Assembly (NCBI GenBank): GCA_003999685.1
Contig: CP021226.1
Span: 186,001 to 250,000, forward strand
Direction of reading: 5' to 3'
Length of the DNA: 64,000 nucleotides
Origin: Taiwanofungus camphoratus
Lineage: Eukaryota > Basidiomycota > Agaricomycetes > Polyporales > Taiwanofungaceae
In this document: piece by piece, positions 21,201 through 32,324 of the stretch
Layout: every line of letters begins with the position of its first letter
How positions within the stretch are numbered: position 1 is the stretch's first letter
Position numbers and translations under genes: made by a program
Notes under the pieces: generated by a model
The model's database searches: none
Told to the model about the DNA's origin: nothing
The model's input: only the letters and a program-made list of their open reading frames with translations

Positions 21201-21967
21201 GCAAGGTTGATTGCCAAGGAGAGTATGAACCGCAGGAAGGTCTGCTGCAATCCAGAGCCGATGACGATAATGAAGGCGGCTAGATGAACAAAGCCGTCGT
21301 AGAAACCTGAGAGGAACAAGTGACAGTGGGCGGCCGCGTTGTCGAAGTACAAAGAAGAGTCACTAGAATGCTCGAAGGACTCAGCCAAGTGCAAACATAG
21401 ATGCCTCAGGGTGCCAAGAAGCTTTCTTGATTCGATGAAGGCAACAACACAGTGCCGAAAGTGGCCGAGAAAGTCACCCAGAAGAACGGACAGGTTTCGC
21501 CACAGGTCCTGAACGAAGTCTCCAATATGGGCCCCTTCATAAACAACTTGCAGCACTCGAGCGATGTGTTCTGTAGCATCCAAGACAAAGACCAGAGTGG
21601 TGTATAGGGAAATGAGGAACAGTACAGCCGAGATCTTAGTCTTTGATTTTGCGGCCAGTAGCGCCAAGCTCGACAAGGATGTAAACAAGAGGACATAAGA
21701 TAGAGCGGAGCCTGTAGTCACAGTAGATGTAGTCATTGCGAGTAGATGCAGAGGTATGGTGGGCGATGGTGTCGCAGAAACCGTAGACGTTGGGATGAGC
21801 TGAGACGGGAGATAGTCCAGTTCCAGAAGAGCCATAGGGTCATCCGTGAAATGGAATAGGTTATCAGGAGGGGGAGGAACTGGTGGTGTGATGATAGAAC
21901 GAAGTTGTGCGGCAATCCAAGCACGCATGACAAACAGAGGGAGACCACGAGCAAGGCCAAGATTCAT
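18262..21967 (-). CDS. Multi-pass membrane protein fused to a CLK/LAMMER-like protein kinase
   Basis: Eight exons in minus order (21967-21089, 21038-19601, 19546-19378, 19328-19311, 19253-19087, 19029-18799, 18741-18464, 18402-18262) give 3321 nt and 1106 residues. An in-frame ATG at 22099 would add 44 residues. The first exon encodes about four hydrophobic segments. A linker of about 480 residues, acidic and low in complexity, follows. The kinase domain spans about 773-1106: glycine loop GKGAFG (780-785), Lys802 in VAVKV, HGDLKPGN (899-906), DFG (939-941), SPE, and DWSFPFDVFSLGCILVELF. The 25-residue insert between HGD and DFG and the WSFP...LF motif recall CLK/LAMMER kinases, but the LAMMER motif is replaced by EYLSQMIIVLG and HRD reads HGD. 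All catalytic residues are present. A membrane-tethered kinase is inferred. Confidence 0.8.
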
Positions 21968-22472
21968 GGCGCGGTTAGTGGAAGAGGAAGTGGGTGAGGG
22001 TTGAGTGAAGATATGTAGGGGGCGAGGGGGATCGCTTATAAGGAGAAAAGTGCTTTGTGGCCAAGGTTTATACTCGAACTGTTTGTCAGAAACAAACATG
22101 TCAGCTTTGTCTGTCCATGAACACCTGCCTCATTTGGTAACCGTATATCCAAACTCGGCACGCCACGATCAGAATCATTTCTGAGGCTGGAACAGTCGAA
22201 AGCGTTCAATGGACGTGAAATATTCACGTCCATTGAACAATTTCGATTGTTGTTGATATCGACAATAAAAATACTAAAAATTGTCGGAATCCCCCAGCCG
22301 CTGGCTACAGCACAAGTCCAGATTTACCACACCGATCAGCCGCGCCACAGTAAGATAAATACAATTTGTTTACTCACATAAATCCATATAGTGTACGTAG
22401 ATCAGGACACGGTCCGTGTAGAAGGCTACACAGGGATTGACGCAGGAGAGGGAGGGTCTACTAGTAATGGCA
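21968..22472. promoter_or_regulatory. Promoter region of the membrane kinase
   Basis: This is a 505-bp gap between the GNAT stop and the kinase start (both genes minus). It contains a perfect hairpin (22204-22238). No other feature was recognised. Confidence 0.5.
22204..22238. repeat. Perfect 16-bp inverted repeat with 3-nt loop
   Basis: The arm gttcaatggacgtgaa (22204-22219) pairs perfectly with 22223-22238 across the loop ata. It sits 105 bp upstream of the longer kinase start and 237 bp upstream of the preferred one. The core ACGTGAA...TTCACGT resembles a palindromic factor site. The arm shares ACGTGAA with the arm of the hairpin at 17654-17706. Confidence 0.9.
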
Positions 22473-22988
22473 TCATTGCGGTGTCGTCCTCCACATGCGA
22501 ACATATGCAACATCTTCTTTGAAGAACGTTTCCCCAAATGGCATCATTCCCCTCCGTTTGTACCAGCCCAGGGTCGACGCCCGTGCATCACACCAAACCA
22601 CACTGCAGCCCAAGTCGGTGTAGGCCACCTCGAAGACATATTCCAATAGCCTTGTCCCGATTCCGCGGCCCTGAAAAGCCGGATCGCAGGCAAATTTGCG
22701 AAAGCGAGCTGCAACTGTTTCAGCCTGGACGAGCGGTAGAGATTCCTTGAACACAGAAATAACTGCGACAGGTCGCTCTTGAGACGGAATAAACGCTCCG
22801 TAGTGAAAGCCTGAATCATCGTCAGGGATCCTGACATGGGATACAGGATAATTTGGCCAGAGCACTGAGTGACGCAGAGCAATGGTCTGATCAGCAGAGA
22901 TTAGTCGGATTTGAACATCTCCTAGATAATATGTTCAGGATAAATCCCGGAGTCTACTACTCCAGTACGTGCCAAGTTCAATCTGCAT
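22473..22988 (-). CDS. GNAT-family N-acetyltransferase
   Basis: The main exon (22921-22473) encodes a compact GNAT fold: IRLISADQTIALRHSVLWP at the N-terminus, then FRKFACDPAFQGRGIGTRLL with the acetyl-CoA motif QGRGIG, and a C-terminal WCDARASTLGWYKRRG. The family transfers acetyl from acetyl-CoA to an amine; the substrate is unknown. The start is unclear. An exon at 22988-22961 joined by a 39-nt intron (22922-22960) gives 158 residues beginning MQIELGTYWRDVQ, in frame, but an intron of 39 nt is unusually short, so the first exon may lie elsewhere. The gene is divergent from GLO3. Confidence 0.85.
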
Positions 22989-23166
22989 GATAGCGAAGCA
23001 ACAAAAGACCTGAGACCTGAGAATTGCAAGAAGGTAAGACAAGAAAGTGCAAGCACTAATATGCCACGTGGTCCTCTGCGAGACTGCTCTACCCAGTATA
23101 GGTCTTCTTCCTCAGAACACATCTGACTCACTCAATATTGTATCATTGCCATTGGCAATAGCGGCC

Positions 23167-24883
23167 ATGGCGGATCCGACAAAAGCTGAGACAGAACAAG
23201 TCTTTAAGGTCTTGAAGGCACAAAAAGGAAACAAGGTGAAGTCTCTTCAAGTTAGCCTCCACAGGCTCGCTCACACCTTACAGATGTGCTTCGATTGTCA
23301 AGCTCGCAACCCGACATGGGCAAGCGTCACCTTCGGAGTGTACATCTGTCTCGACTGCTCCAGCGTACACAGAAATTTGGGAGTGCACATTAGCTTCGTA
23401 AGGTGTGTATCTGCACCTCACAGAAGCTTACTACAGTGCTGAAGCACGTCTCTGTAAGATCGACCAACCTCGATAGCTGGCAACTGAACCAACTACGAAC
23501 GATGAAGGTTGGGGGGAATGCCTCTGCGACAGAGTTCTTCACCAAACACGGTGGTTCTGCGTTACTTAATGACTCGGACACAAAGAAGAAATACTCAAGT
23601 CGCGTCGCAGAGCTGTATAAGGAGGAGCTCGCGAAACGTGTTAGGGAGGATGCTGCCAAGTGAGCTCTGGCACTCAGTCGTACTTATGACACTCAAACAT
23701 AATCTTTCAGATTCCCTGAGCGGGTAGCGGTGGATGGAGCTGCTGAGGCCGCTGCCACTGCTGTCGAACAAGGGGGCGGCGAAGACGACTTCTTCTCCTC
23801 ATGGAACAAACCCGCGACGCCGAAATCACCCGTATTTACTTCTTCCAAGCCCTCCGTCCCTGTCATCGGCCGGCCATTAAGTACCGCTGCATCCGACAGC
23901 CCGCCCGCGACCCCGCGCACCATCAGTTCATCCTCTCTGCGTTCGTCCTCCACCGCCGCATCCGGAGCCCGCCCGGTATCCAAGCTCGGCGTCTCTCGTC
24001 TCTCATCCTCTAGCAGCACCGTCACCACCACAACCGCCGCCTCCGCACCCAAGAAGCCCAAGTTGGGCGGCCTCGGTGCGAAGAAGGCTGCCGCGCCGCT
24101 CGACTTTGCAGAGGCGGAACGGCGTGCCACGGAGGAGGCGGAGCGCATACGACAATTGGGGTATGACCGGGAAAGGGAGAAGGCCGAGGAGGAGAAGACA
24201 CGGAGAGAGGCAGAGGTAGCCGCTGTGAATGCAAAGACGAAGGCCACTGTGAAGGTGGTGCAGGCTGCCCCGGCAGATACCAGACCAAAGGGCAGTGCTC
24301 AAGATATGGAGAGGCTGGGCATGGGCATGAAGAGGCTGGGCTTTGGTGCTGTCCCTGCTGCCGCCAGTTCTTCGCGGGCCAGGTACGATTTGCCCGTCTG
24401 TTTCTCGCTCGGCTATAACCACTCATGCCCGGTCCTATAGCTCTGTTGCAGAAGAGGAGAGTCCGACTTTTGCCCGCGAGAAGTTTGGGAACCAGAAGGC
24501 CATCTCGTCTGACATGTACTTTGGCCGGAACGCGTACGACCCAGCGACAGTCAGCGAGGCTCAGACACGACTGCAGTCCTTCCAAGGTGCCTCGTCGATC
24601 TCGTCGAATCAGTACTTCGGACGAGAGGAGGAAGAGGAAGGAGGAAATATCGGCCCCGGTTCTGATGGAGGCCTGTTGGGGGATGGTGCGTTGGCTGGTC
24701 TCGAGTTGGCTGCAAAGGACGCAATCTCAAAGGTGTTGGCCAACCCCGATGTACAGAACATGGGCGAGAGCATCAGAGCTGGGGCTCTTAAGGTGCGTAA
24801 TGCCAACTCCCATCCACATCCTTTCTGATCTACGGTGCCTCTGGCAGCTCTCGGATTATCTTGCACAGATGTCTGAGCGTTGA
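23167..24883 (+). CDS. GLO3: Arf GTPase-activating protein of the Glo3/ArfGAP2-3 group
   Basis: Six exons (23167-23235, 23284-23402, 23459-23659, 23711-24382, 24441-24792, 24869-24883) give 1428 nt and 475 residues. The N-terminal zinc finger is Cys25-x2-Cys28-x16-Cys45-x2-Cys48, with the arginine finger in [10 protein letters not shown] Ser/Thr/Pro-rich middle and a charged coiled segment follow. The C-terminal repeats ISSDMYFGR and ISSNQYFGR are the Glo3 motif that marks this group and links the protein to the COPI coat. It stimulates GTP hydrolysis by Arf1 in Golgi-to-ER transport. The last exon encodes only MSER and stop. The first intron is 48 nt and in frame. Confidence 0.93.
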
Positions 24884-25552
24884 TTTCTAGGTTTTTAAGC
24901 AGGTCTCAGATTGAATAGAGCGGAGAAAGCCGGCCATTTCCTATGTAATTCTGTGGCAGACCAATTCTTTCGTGTTTTCAGGCTTGTTCATGGCCCGTAC
25001 ATGTTTCGGCTTTGTCTCTGCCTTCTGCGACAATGTGACAGGGATTTCGCGTCAAATGTTGCTCAATCCCGCTCATCGTGCCCACGTGCGATATCTTCCA
25101 TGGTAGGGCCATGTAATCGCGTGAACTCGTTCCTGGGTGTGTCCTCGTTTGATTCATCAACAACCTGGTTCTGCATACTTGTTTTCACTGTCGGAAGATT
25201 CAAGCTCGGCGTTTTGTCGGTCTTATTGTGTTCTGGGAGGCACTGCTGCATTAAAAGGATGGGATGAAAACATTACTTTCCCTCGTGCTGCTTCACGAGG
25301 CCAACTGCGTCCTCACCGATATTCATGCATCCATGTAGCGTGACCGCGCTCATGTGCACTAGTTCTGCTTCCTTCTATATAACTGTCGGACAGTTCGGGA
25401 ACAAGGTCTTGATTTACGTTGCGAGAAAGATTTGCTGGTAATATATTTCTGGCATCGGTCCGCGAGCATTAGCGTGCCTGCTGCTTTAAAGCCCAGGTTG
25501 TCTTCATGGACATATACTGCCCATCGCTGGCCCTTCTTGCGTTTTCGCAGTC
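24884..25552. other. Intergenic, 0.67 kb
   Basis: This is the 3' flank of GLO3 and promoter of the GH12 gene. A TATA-like ctatataac lies at about 25374-25383. No gene or repeat was recognised. Confidence 0.55.
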
Positions 25553-26726
25553 ATGTATTTCCTCAGGTCGTTAGCACTGGCAGTCCTGGCAAACTGTGCT
25601 GCTGCAGTACAGGTCCTTACCGGTCCATCTGCTTGCCTGACGGCTGGTGCATATACACTTTGTCAAAACCAATGGGGTGCAAGTCAGTCATCTACCTTGT
25701 GACAGTCGTCAAAGTTTCCTAACATGCTCACAGGTACAGGCATTGGGTCTCAGAACTCGACTTACATCGACGCCTACGGCAGTATGATCTCATGGATGAC
25801 CGATTACACTTGGGCTGAAAGCCCGAATAACGTGAAGACCTGTAAGTCCTCATCCCAGGATGTTCATTTACGGCGCTACATTTTATCTGCAAGACGCAAA
25901 TGTCCTCCAGAACTCTGCTAAGGGCATGCAAGTGAGAATAATCACATTTTGAAGTCACGAGGGCGATTGACATCTCAACATAGCTGTCTGCTATTACGTC
26001 TGCTCCGACTAGCTGGCAGTGGGCGTACTTGACAGAGACTCCAGGTCTCAGAGCCGATGTCTCGTACGTGGAATCACTCATTACTAGGGCCGATTGTGCT
26101 TTATATTGCATAGCTACGACATTTGGACGGGTGTTCCCTCAGCAGGGGCGCCAGCGTCGAATGCTTCTTCTTATGAGATGTGAGCAGGCAAGCTTGGCGA
26201 GGCTTGACTTTGTTCTAGACTCACTGTTTCCGTAGTATGATCTGGCTTTCTGGCCAGGGCGGGTAGGTGATCTAACTCTTAGATTGGCTTTCAGCGATCA
26301 ATGGTTCATCACATTGACAGAATCACACCTGTTGGCTCGCAAATACTTGCGAACATTCCTATTGCTGGATACACATGGAACCTTTGGAGAGGACCGAACG
26401 CAAACTGGGAAGTGCTGTCCTTTGTCAGCGCTGATGGCAACATCAATGATTTCAACGCGGATCTCAAGGACTTCTTCGGTGAGCTTGCACACTATTTGGT
26501 GCGCTCGAAATACTTAAGATGCTATCCTATGGGATAGATTATCTCATAACCAGTCAGAGTGTCGCGTCAACGCAGGTAAGAGATCTATGTCTCCATTCTA
26601 TGGTGTCCTTCTACCTTAAGATGACTGTCCGGTCAGTATCTGCAAGCGATTCAGACTGGCACGGAACCTTTTGTCGGAAACGCCACTCTGTTCATCGCTA
26701 GCTTCAGCGCAGACGTCTACACTTGA
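25553..26726 (+). CDS. Secreted GH12 endo-beta-1,4-glucanase or xyloglucanase
   Basis: Nine exons (25553-25676, 25734-25841, 25894-25931, 25984-26063, 26114-26179, 26236-26262, 26321-26478, 26538-26575, 26637-26726) give 729 nt and 242 residues. A signal peptide (MYFLRSLALAVLANCAAA) starts the protein. The GH12 fold signatures follow: ITSAPTSWQWAYL, YEIMIWLSGQGG with the nucleophile Glu138, AGYTWNLWRGPN, and IQTGTEPFVGNA with the acid/base Glu223. GH12 enzymes cut beta-1,4-glucan or xyloglucan outside the cell, which fits a plant-decaying fungus. The length matches the family. The sixth exon is 27 nt. Xyloglucan or cellulose preference cannot be decided here. Confidence 0.93.
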
Positions 26727-27261
26727 TGACTTGATAGTGCTGAGCCTAAATCGTGGATGAAGCTTTGACGGCCCGCTTCGTTCAGTTTTTGCGTGTATAC
26801 TATGGGGTGTATGACAATAGTGATACACGTGAAAGACCAGCTTGGAGTAGTATAACCTCAACCAGGTCTAGATGTTTTACCTCGTTTGAAATTTTGTCTC
26901 ATGACCTACCATTGGAATTCCCCGACACCGTCTTCCATGAGCCTTATGGTTAGATGTTGACTTAGAATGGAAAACCGGGTTCGCCGCGCCGCATCTTCCG
27001 CATGTATTGTCTTATTATGGGATGTTAACTTGTTGACTCGGGAAGAGCTGCCGCTATATTTTACCATGAACAACTTCTCAATACCGGTGCCGGCTCTCTA
27101 TCGTACGGACAACTTGTCTCACCGACCGCTAAAACGCATTTCCTGCTTCCTACAGTATATAATGCTTCGTCATAAACGAGTGGAGCATATTCCTCTGGGT
27201 CTCCGTTTGCCTTGCTTCAGCTTAGGATCGCGTGGAACGTAAAGTGCACTCTCCCAGTGCG
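26727..27261. other. Intergenic, 0.54 kb
   Basis: This is the region between the GH12 stop and the thiamine-diphosphate enzyme. A frame at 26967-27242 shows no domain. Nothing else was recognised. Confidence 0.55.
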
Positions 27262-29684
27262 ATGTATACGACCGCGTCAGTATTTTTCAAGACGCTAGCG
27301 GACGCGGGTGTAACGCATGCTTTTGCGAACTGGGGAAATGACCATCCGGCACTTCTAGAGGAGCTAGAAAGGCAGCGTGTGGAAGGTGGCGGAAAGTCTT
27401 CGCTGGACATCATAACTTGTCCCAATGAAATGGTAGCACTCAGTGCAGCGCAAGGATACGCTCAAGTAACAAATAAGCCCGCGGTCGTGATTGTTCACGT
27501 CGACGTTGGAACGCAGGTCTGTACCCTCCTGATCCCATTACTCAATCGCTCTTCAGAACTCTGTATACTACACAGGGCCGTTTGGCCGGCCCCATGACTG
27601 TATGGTACATGTTTTTGAATGGTCTCATGGCAGGGTCCTATCTTAGCCAGCCTGCGTCTGGGTTATACGGCCCAAGTACTGCCTGACTAGGCTTCTCGAG
27701 TTCAATATGCATCAGCCGCACACAAGAAAAAAATGATCTAGAGGGCTGACTGAACATTCGTTTGGATAGGCTTTGGCAGGCGCAGTCCACAACGTTGACA
27801 AGGGTCAGACTCCCGTTTTGATCTTCGCGGGAGCGTCGCCTTTTACAGTAAGCGGAGAGCTCAAAGGATCAAAGAACGAATGGCCGATGTGGGGGCAGGG
27901 TGAGTTGCTGGCTCGAGCATTCCTTGTTCCCCTCGCAAGCTCCTCTCGAGGTCAATGGTCTCAAGTGTATAATTTGCTGAGTTAATCGTGACAGACGCGC
28001 CTGACCAGCCGGCCATTGTCAGACAGTACATGCGTTTCACCGCACAAATAATGAGCGGCAAGAACGCTGCGAAGACTATCATGCGCGCTTGGCAATTGTA
28101 AGTTTTGTTGGAGACTTTCTCGATCACTTTTTCCTTTGCACCTTCATCTGATAAACATAACGACGCGTGAAACGTATAGCTCACAGTGTGCTATATAGTG
28201 CTACCAGTGGTCCCAAAGGCCCTGTTTACCTTTGGGCGCGACGCGAAGTTCTTCAAGAGGAAGTTGACGCATCCCTGATGGATGCAGGGCTTGATACTCT
28301 AAAATGGCCTTCTGTGCAGCCGAGCGGGCTGTCTCTAGCTGGTAAATTTGGTTTCAAACCGAACTGAAAAATTTCTTGACTATCAATTCATGGACCTCTA
28401 GCTGTGGAGAACATCGTTGAAGCAATTTCCGATGCGAAGTTTCCCCTTATCATAACCGCCAATGCAGGGCGTAATCAACGGACTGTAAATCTTCTCAAAC
28501 GCCTGTCAGACCTCCGATCTGTTGCCATTTATACGTCTTGTCCCATGGCGGTCTGCATTCCATACAGCCACCCGTACCTGATCGGATCTTCCTTCGACGG
28601 GAAGAACAAATTCCTAGCAGATGCGGACGTGGTCATTCTCATAGACACGGATATCCCGTGGATAGAGGCCATGGGAACTTATCTGCGTGACGATGCCAGG
28701 GCATTCATTATCGACGCTGACCCTCTCAAGCAGCGCTTTGGTTGGTCGCATGTAGATGCAGAAATGATTTGCAACGCGGATGCAGAAGTGGCTCTGAACC
28801 AACTCGTGGCTTCCGTGGCTCTTGCAGATGCACAGGCACCAAACCGGGTTCAGCAACTGCACAAAGTTGAAGAACGCGGGAAGCTGTTGAAAACTCTTCA
28901 TGACGAGTGGATGAAAGACCTTGACGCAGCAGAAAAGTCGCTCATTCCAGAAAAGGGTGTGGCCAATGTGCCATTCATCCTTTCGGCACTGCGAAAAGCT
29001 GCGGAGTCGCAGACACCCAGTAGAGGACAGGATGTCCTGTGGCTCAACGAGGGAATTAGCTTCTACAGTGCAGTTTGGAATCATCTGAAGCCAGAGTTTC
29101 CCGGAAGCATGTTGACGTCTGGGGGGTCTAGTTTGGGATGGGCACTGGGTGCTGCGGTCGGGGCCCGGCTGGGCGCGGAAGTTGATCACAAAAGCTGCGA
29201 GCTTATAGTTGCTGTAGTCGGAGATGGCGATTTCTTATTCAGCGTGCCGAGTACAGCGTATTGGATGGCAAGGAGATACAATACGGTTCGTATTACTCTT
29301 GGTTCGTCTAAGTAGCCTTGCTGATTAAAACACTTGTACAGCCGTTCTTGACAGTCATTTTAAATAATGGAGGCTGGGCGGTTAGCATGTTTTGCTCCTG
29401 TCAGTGCTTTTGACTGTCACTGACTAATATGTTAGTCTCCTAAACATTCAATGATGGGTATGCATCCTCAAGGACATGGCAGCAAAGCTTCTGGGCAACA
29501 GCTAACTGTCGGGTTTGGTCCGTACATGCCGGACTACGCTCAGATTGCGGTCGCTGCAGGTGGTGCGTGGGGACGAAGAGTGGAACAGGCGGCTGAGATA
29601 CCAAGCGCTCTGGAAGAAGCTATTAGGATCGTTCTTAAAGAAAGAAGAAGCGCCGTCGTCGATTGTATGGTGGAGGAAATTTAA
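27262..29684 (+). CDS. Thiamine-diphosphate-dependent enzyme, acetolactate-synthase-like family
   Basis: Seven exons (27262-27516, 27770-27899, 27995-28097, 28187-28341, 28402-29285, 29342-29380, 29436-29684) give 1815 nt and 604 residues. The Pyr domain carries the catalytic Glu56 in TCPNEMVALSAAQGYA. The central domain follows, and the PP domain has GDGDFLF (488-494) running to LNNGGW (516-521), the thiamine-diphosphate and Mg binding motif. The family includes acetolactate synthase, oxalyl-CoA decarboxylase and benzoylformate decarboxylase. It differs from the mitochondrial Ilv2 in lacking an obvious presequence, so a biosynthetic acetolactate role is not assumed. The first intron is 253 nt, long for this window. 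Confidence 0.88.
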
Positions 29685-30500
29685 TAACGTTAGAATGTAA
29701 AGTATGGAAGATAGTTATGATATAAGTATCAGGAGAACAGTTTGCGCGAGTCGTGCCTCCACGAAGGGCGATCGCAGACATCTTGCATTAGTTCCTAATA
29801 ACTCGTCTTGCTCGCCAGCCCTTTCTAATCGGGTAGACGTACTTATCCGCAGGTGTATATTGTCTCGGCAGTACCATTTCAGTGTTGTCGTGAACGACAG
29901 AACTCCGGTTTCATTGCATTTGACCGCCTTGGTACGACAATAAATGTGCTGATCTTGGTTCTTGTGTAGTGTGTTGATAAGATCATAATTTCTAGTGTGA
30001 TCTTGTACTTTTAGCAGCGCAGGCGGCTCAGCAAACTATGGTGGCGCCCATGAATATATGAAGGTAATTAAAGCCAGCGTAGTTCAATTTGGTGATGAAG
30101 TGATGTATGCATGAACTCAAAACTCACCCTTGAGTTGCATTAGTTCACCGACATCGCAACCACCATCATGACTCGTGCTGCAGTCGAGTCGAGCCCAGTG
30201 TAGAGTAGGGGGGGTTCTAATTCCTGTTTGAGCTCTTTATTGGGTTTCGATTGGTTCAACCAGGTCCAACAACGTCGGGTTCCAAGACTGTCCTTTACTA
30301 TGAAACATATAGCTAAGATTCTGGCACAGTAGAATGGATGATATATTGTTGGCGCATGACGGTCAGTTATAGACTTGCAAAGCACGTCTTTGATCTGCCC
30401 TAGATCACAACAATGGAAATACAGGTCAAGAAGAGGCACCTTGTATGGATTTCGGAAAACGTTAACAGGCTGCTGTCTCCATCCAAAGTAATCAGTAGAT
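29685..30500. other. Intergenic, 0.8 kb, convergent
   Basis: This region lies between two gene ends (plus-strand enzyme and minus-strand TRP4). Open frames at 30140-30538 on the minus strand overlap the TRP4 3' end and show no domain. Nothing else was seen. Confidence 0.6.
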
Positions 30501-31691
30501 CTACTCATATTGTGAAGTAGCCACCTGTCCAGCCTCACGGAAGAGATCCAAAGCCTTCCACGCCTCGCCCGATGTGATGCTCTTCATTGCCTTTTCAGCG
30601 CCCTCCTTGAAATCTGTCGCCACGCCTGCTACCATCAACAATGCGGCAGCATTCATCAACACAAAGTGTAAAACAGGGGTGAGGCGTTCAGGGATATTAT
30701 CCCCTGAGGTAAGAAGTAACTTGAATGTTTCCGCGTTCTCGGCAGGTGTTCCGCCTGCGACAGACGACAGCGGGTGCACCTGGAGCCCAAACTGTTCCGG
30801 GTGCAAGACTTTCTCCGTGACTTGGTTATCAATCAGTTCCCAGGCGTACGTTTCGCCTGCACAGCTGATCTCATCCAGCCCTTCCGCCCCACATACCACC
30901 AACGCTCTTTGGACACCACCATTGCTGAGAGACTGAGCAAAAGTTGGCCCAAGTTCGCGCTCGGCAACACCGAGAACCATCCCGCGCGGCCGGGCAGGAT
31001 TAATCAATGGTCCCAAGACATTGAACATGGTGCGATGCCTTTGAGAGGAAGTCAAACCGAGAGAAAGTCTGTATGTGGAAGAACCTACGGGAGTGCCTTC
31101 CGGTAAGGCGCGATCATCGCCAGAGCAGGATGATAATGTGGCGCAAGAATAAAGGTGAAGGGGAGGCGGGAAATGGACATGGGTACTCCTGCGGTCGGTG
31201 GCACGAAGTGACAGCCAAGAGACTGCAAGAGATCGGCAGAGCCTGACGAAGATGTAGATGCTCTACTACCATGCTGCAATAGTCTAAGAGACAACGATTG
31301 TACGAGAAAACGCTTGTATACGTGCCTTGACCACTCGAGCACCCGCCCCTGCTGCAACGATGGCAGCGGTAGTGCTTACATTGAATGTGTTATGCCCATC
31401 ACCACCCGTTCCCACTATGTCAACCACAAAATCATCGTCGGCACCCTCCACAACTGCCTTGAGCGCGCGAGCCCGCAGAACTTCTGCTGCTGCTGCAAGA
31501 CAGTCTGGTCTTCTTTCGACACGTTCGATATGCAAAGCCGTCAAAAATGACCCAATCTGCACCGGCTGGGCGGCGTCGGGTGTGAAGATGTGTTCTAAGG
31601 CCAGTCTGAGATCATCTGGACTAAAATACTCTGGCGTTTTCACCAGCTTGCCGAGCAAGGGCTTGAACGAGTCGGGGGAATAGTCAGGCAT
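30501..31691 (-). CDS. TRP4: Anthranilate phosphoribosyltransferase
   Basis: Three exons in minus order (31691-31326, 31273-31089, 31038-30501) give 1089 nt and 362 residues. The enzyme joins anthranilate to PRPP in tryptophan synthesis. The PRPP and Mg motif GTGGDGHNTFNVST and the following KHGSRASTSSSGSADLL are intact, as is MFNVLGPLINPARP. The length is close to yeast Trp4 (380 aa). The first intron (31274-31325, 52 nt) begins GC rather than GT (AAG|GCACGT); a GT donor three bases later puts a stop in the next exon, so a GC-AG intron is the best reading. The gene is divergent from the AP-2 sigma gene. Confidence 0.95.
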
Positions 31692-32324
31692 TATGAGCGA
31701 CTCGCAAGGCGATGGAACGTATGACTCACCTGGTCTCCTCTACCTGCTTTCTTTTTTATCTTGTCATGACCGATCTATCATTTGTTGGTCATCGCCGCTT
31801 GTGTTGTCCGTGCAGTGTTCGGACCGTTCAACTCCAAGCTGGTCCCGCAACGGCAGATGGCCAATACGCAGTGCTCGGGATGTGACAACTTATGGCGGCG
31901 GTTTCAGATCTCAAGCGAGACATCCTTCAAGTTGACCAGACTACTATCGATTCAAACCTATGGACGGCCTTCCAGAACATAGATATTCGTTACAATCGTT
32001 AATGACTCTATTAAGCCTGTAGTTATGAATTTTATGGTGATTGTGAGCCATGATAGATCACCACAACGAGAACTTGAATACAATCTATACAGTACGAGTT
32101 CTTAGACTACCAATGGTGAGACAAACTTGGATGAACAAGGGACTGTCAAACATGAGCAGCAATCCTGGTAGCCTAATTTCCAGGGCTTGGTGTCTACGAG
32201 ACATCAGAGTCGAATGAGACATCGTTGGACCAATATGTATACAATGTAGGAGTTACTACGGGCGCTTAACGAGCGTTTCCTGCTTGTAGCTGCGGCGGCT
32301 TATGTACTATCCACATTCATCGCT
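31692..32324. promoter_or_regulatory. Divergent promoter region, TRP4 and AP-2 sigma
   Basis: A 633-bp gap lies between start codons facing away. Short frames are present but none has a domain. No general-control TGACTCA site was confirmed; TGAGTCA-type partial matches were not relied on. Confidence 0.45.

Noticed and set aside
26263-26294. 32-nt intron in the GH12 gene
   Set aside because: It is too short and breaks frame; the 58-nt intron 26263-26320 gives the expected GGITPVG junction.
30140-30538. Minus-strand frame overlapping the TRP4 3' end
   Set aside because: It shows no domain and overlaps a firmly identified gene in another frame.
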